A DNA stretch of 5,773 nt from an uncultured Mucispirillum sp. GTDB lineage: Bacteria > Chrysiogenota > Deferribacteres > Deferribacterales > Mucispirillaceae. Under the pieces are notes generated by a model. That model had not been told where the DNA came from and made no database searches. It saw only the letters and a program-made list of their open reading frames with translations. The stretch is taken from assembly GCA_945929285.1 (NCBI GenBank), contig CAMEOC010000083.1, forward strand, positions 1 to 5,773. Direction: 5' to 3'. This document shows, piece by piece, positions 5,534 to 5,773 of the stretch; the first letter of the stretch is position 1; each line of letters starts with the position of its first letter. Position numbers and translations under genes: made by a program.

Positions 5534-5773
5534 ATTAACATACCTTTTTATGCGGGGGCTTTTACGGTTTTTTATTATTATTCGCAGTAACTTTTTATCA
5601 TTTATCACTTTAGTTACTGTAATATTTATGTATCATATATTTTTTGTTTTTGGCACAGGCACAGCTGCTTTTTTAAACCATTTATCACAAGCTAATACCA
5701 TAAGGGTATACCTTGAAAGTAATAATGATATTATAGCGGAAGAAATACTTGCAACCATTAAAACATTAGATAA
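5523..5773 (+). CDS. ftsX: Cell division protein FtsX, N-terminal part (cut by window end)
   Basis: This is the 5' end of the membrane subunit that partners FtsE; the reading frame is open to the window edge (83 codons visible of roughly 290 usual). It shows the FtsX N-terminal plan: a short basic cytoplasmic stretch (MNSKLTYLFMRGLLRF), a first membrane helix at about 23-45 (FLSFITLVTVIFMYHIFFVF), then the start of the extracytoplasmic loop with IRVYLESNND (60-69), matching the conserved strand where FtsX reads '-i.VyL'. The ATG overlaps the ftsE stop by 11 bases. A GGGG-containing site (5513-5519) lies just upstream inside ftsE. A second in-frame ATG at 5550 lacks such a site. Identification rests on the ftsE linkage, the overlap and this topology, since the C-terminal three helices are outside the window. 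Confidence 0.85.
   Translation, partial: MNSKLTYLFMRGLLRFFIIIRSNFLSFITLVTVIFMYHIFFVFGTGTAAFLNHLSQANTIRVYLESNNDIIAEEILATIKTLD

Overview
This is an AT-rich bacterial chromosomal window (roughly 30% GC by eye) with six protein-coding genes, the last one cut by the window edge. The FtsE-FtsX pair indicates a bacterium with a peptidoglycan wall and divisome. I see no tRNA, rRNA, CRISPR, insertion sequence or phage structural gene. The phylum cannot be fixed from the sequence alone. Low GC and gene content would fit, for example, an AT-rich Deferribacterota such as Mucispirillum, but that is a guess.

Layout: (1) Positions 1-185 are a non-coding, very AT-rich leader with candidate promoters. (2) 186-788 (+) encodes a cytidylate-kinase-like protein. 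After a 104-base gap holding short repeats and an inverted repeat comes 893-2281 (+), a 14-helix DHA2-type MFS drug exporter. (3) A strong hairpin with a T-run on the minus strand separates the exporter from the convergent gene at 2350-2997 (-), an XRE-type repressor with a C-terminal S24/LexA-like domain whose catalytic serine motif looks degenerate. (4) 2998-3282 is regulatory or intergenic sequence: the repressor's promoter with repeated operator-like half sites, a 15-base palindrome, and a 10-bp hairpin just past the next minus-strand gene. (5) 3283-4665 (-) encodes a 460-residue, helix-rich, TPR-like protein of unknown function. (6) 4859-5533 (+) is ftsE (TTG start), overlapping by 11 bases the start of ftsX (5523 to the window end). 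The unknown gene and ftsEX are divergent across about 190 bases that include a 19-bp near-perfect palindrome.

Working together: FtsE (ATPase) and FtsX (membrane subunit) form the divisome complex that controls peptidoglycan hydrolases at the septum. The kinase-like gene and the exporter could be co-transcribed, because no convincing terminator lies between them, but no shared pathway is evident. The repressor probably regulates itself and perhaps unlinked targets. Most of the window looks like ordinary chromosome. The least explained items are the 460-residue protein, the non-canonical S24 domain, and the palindromes upstream of ftsE and of the repressor.
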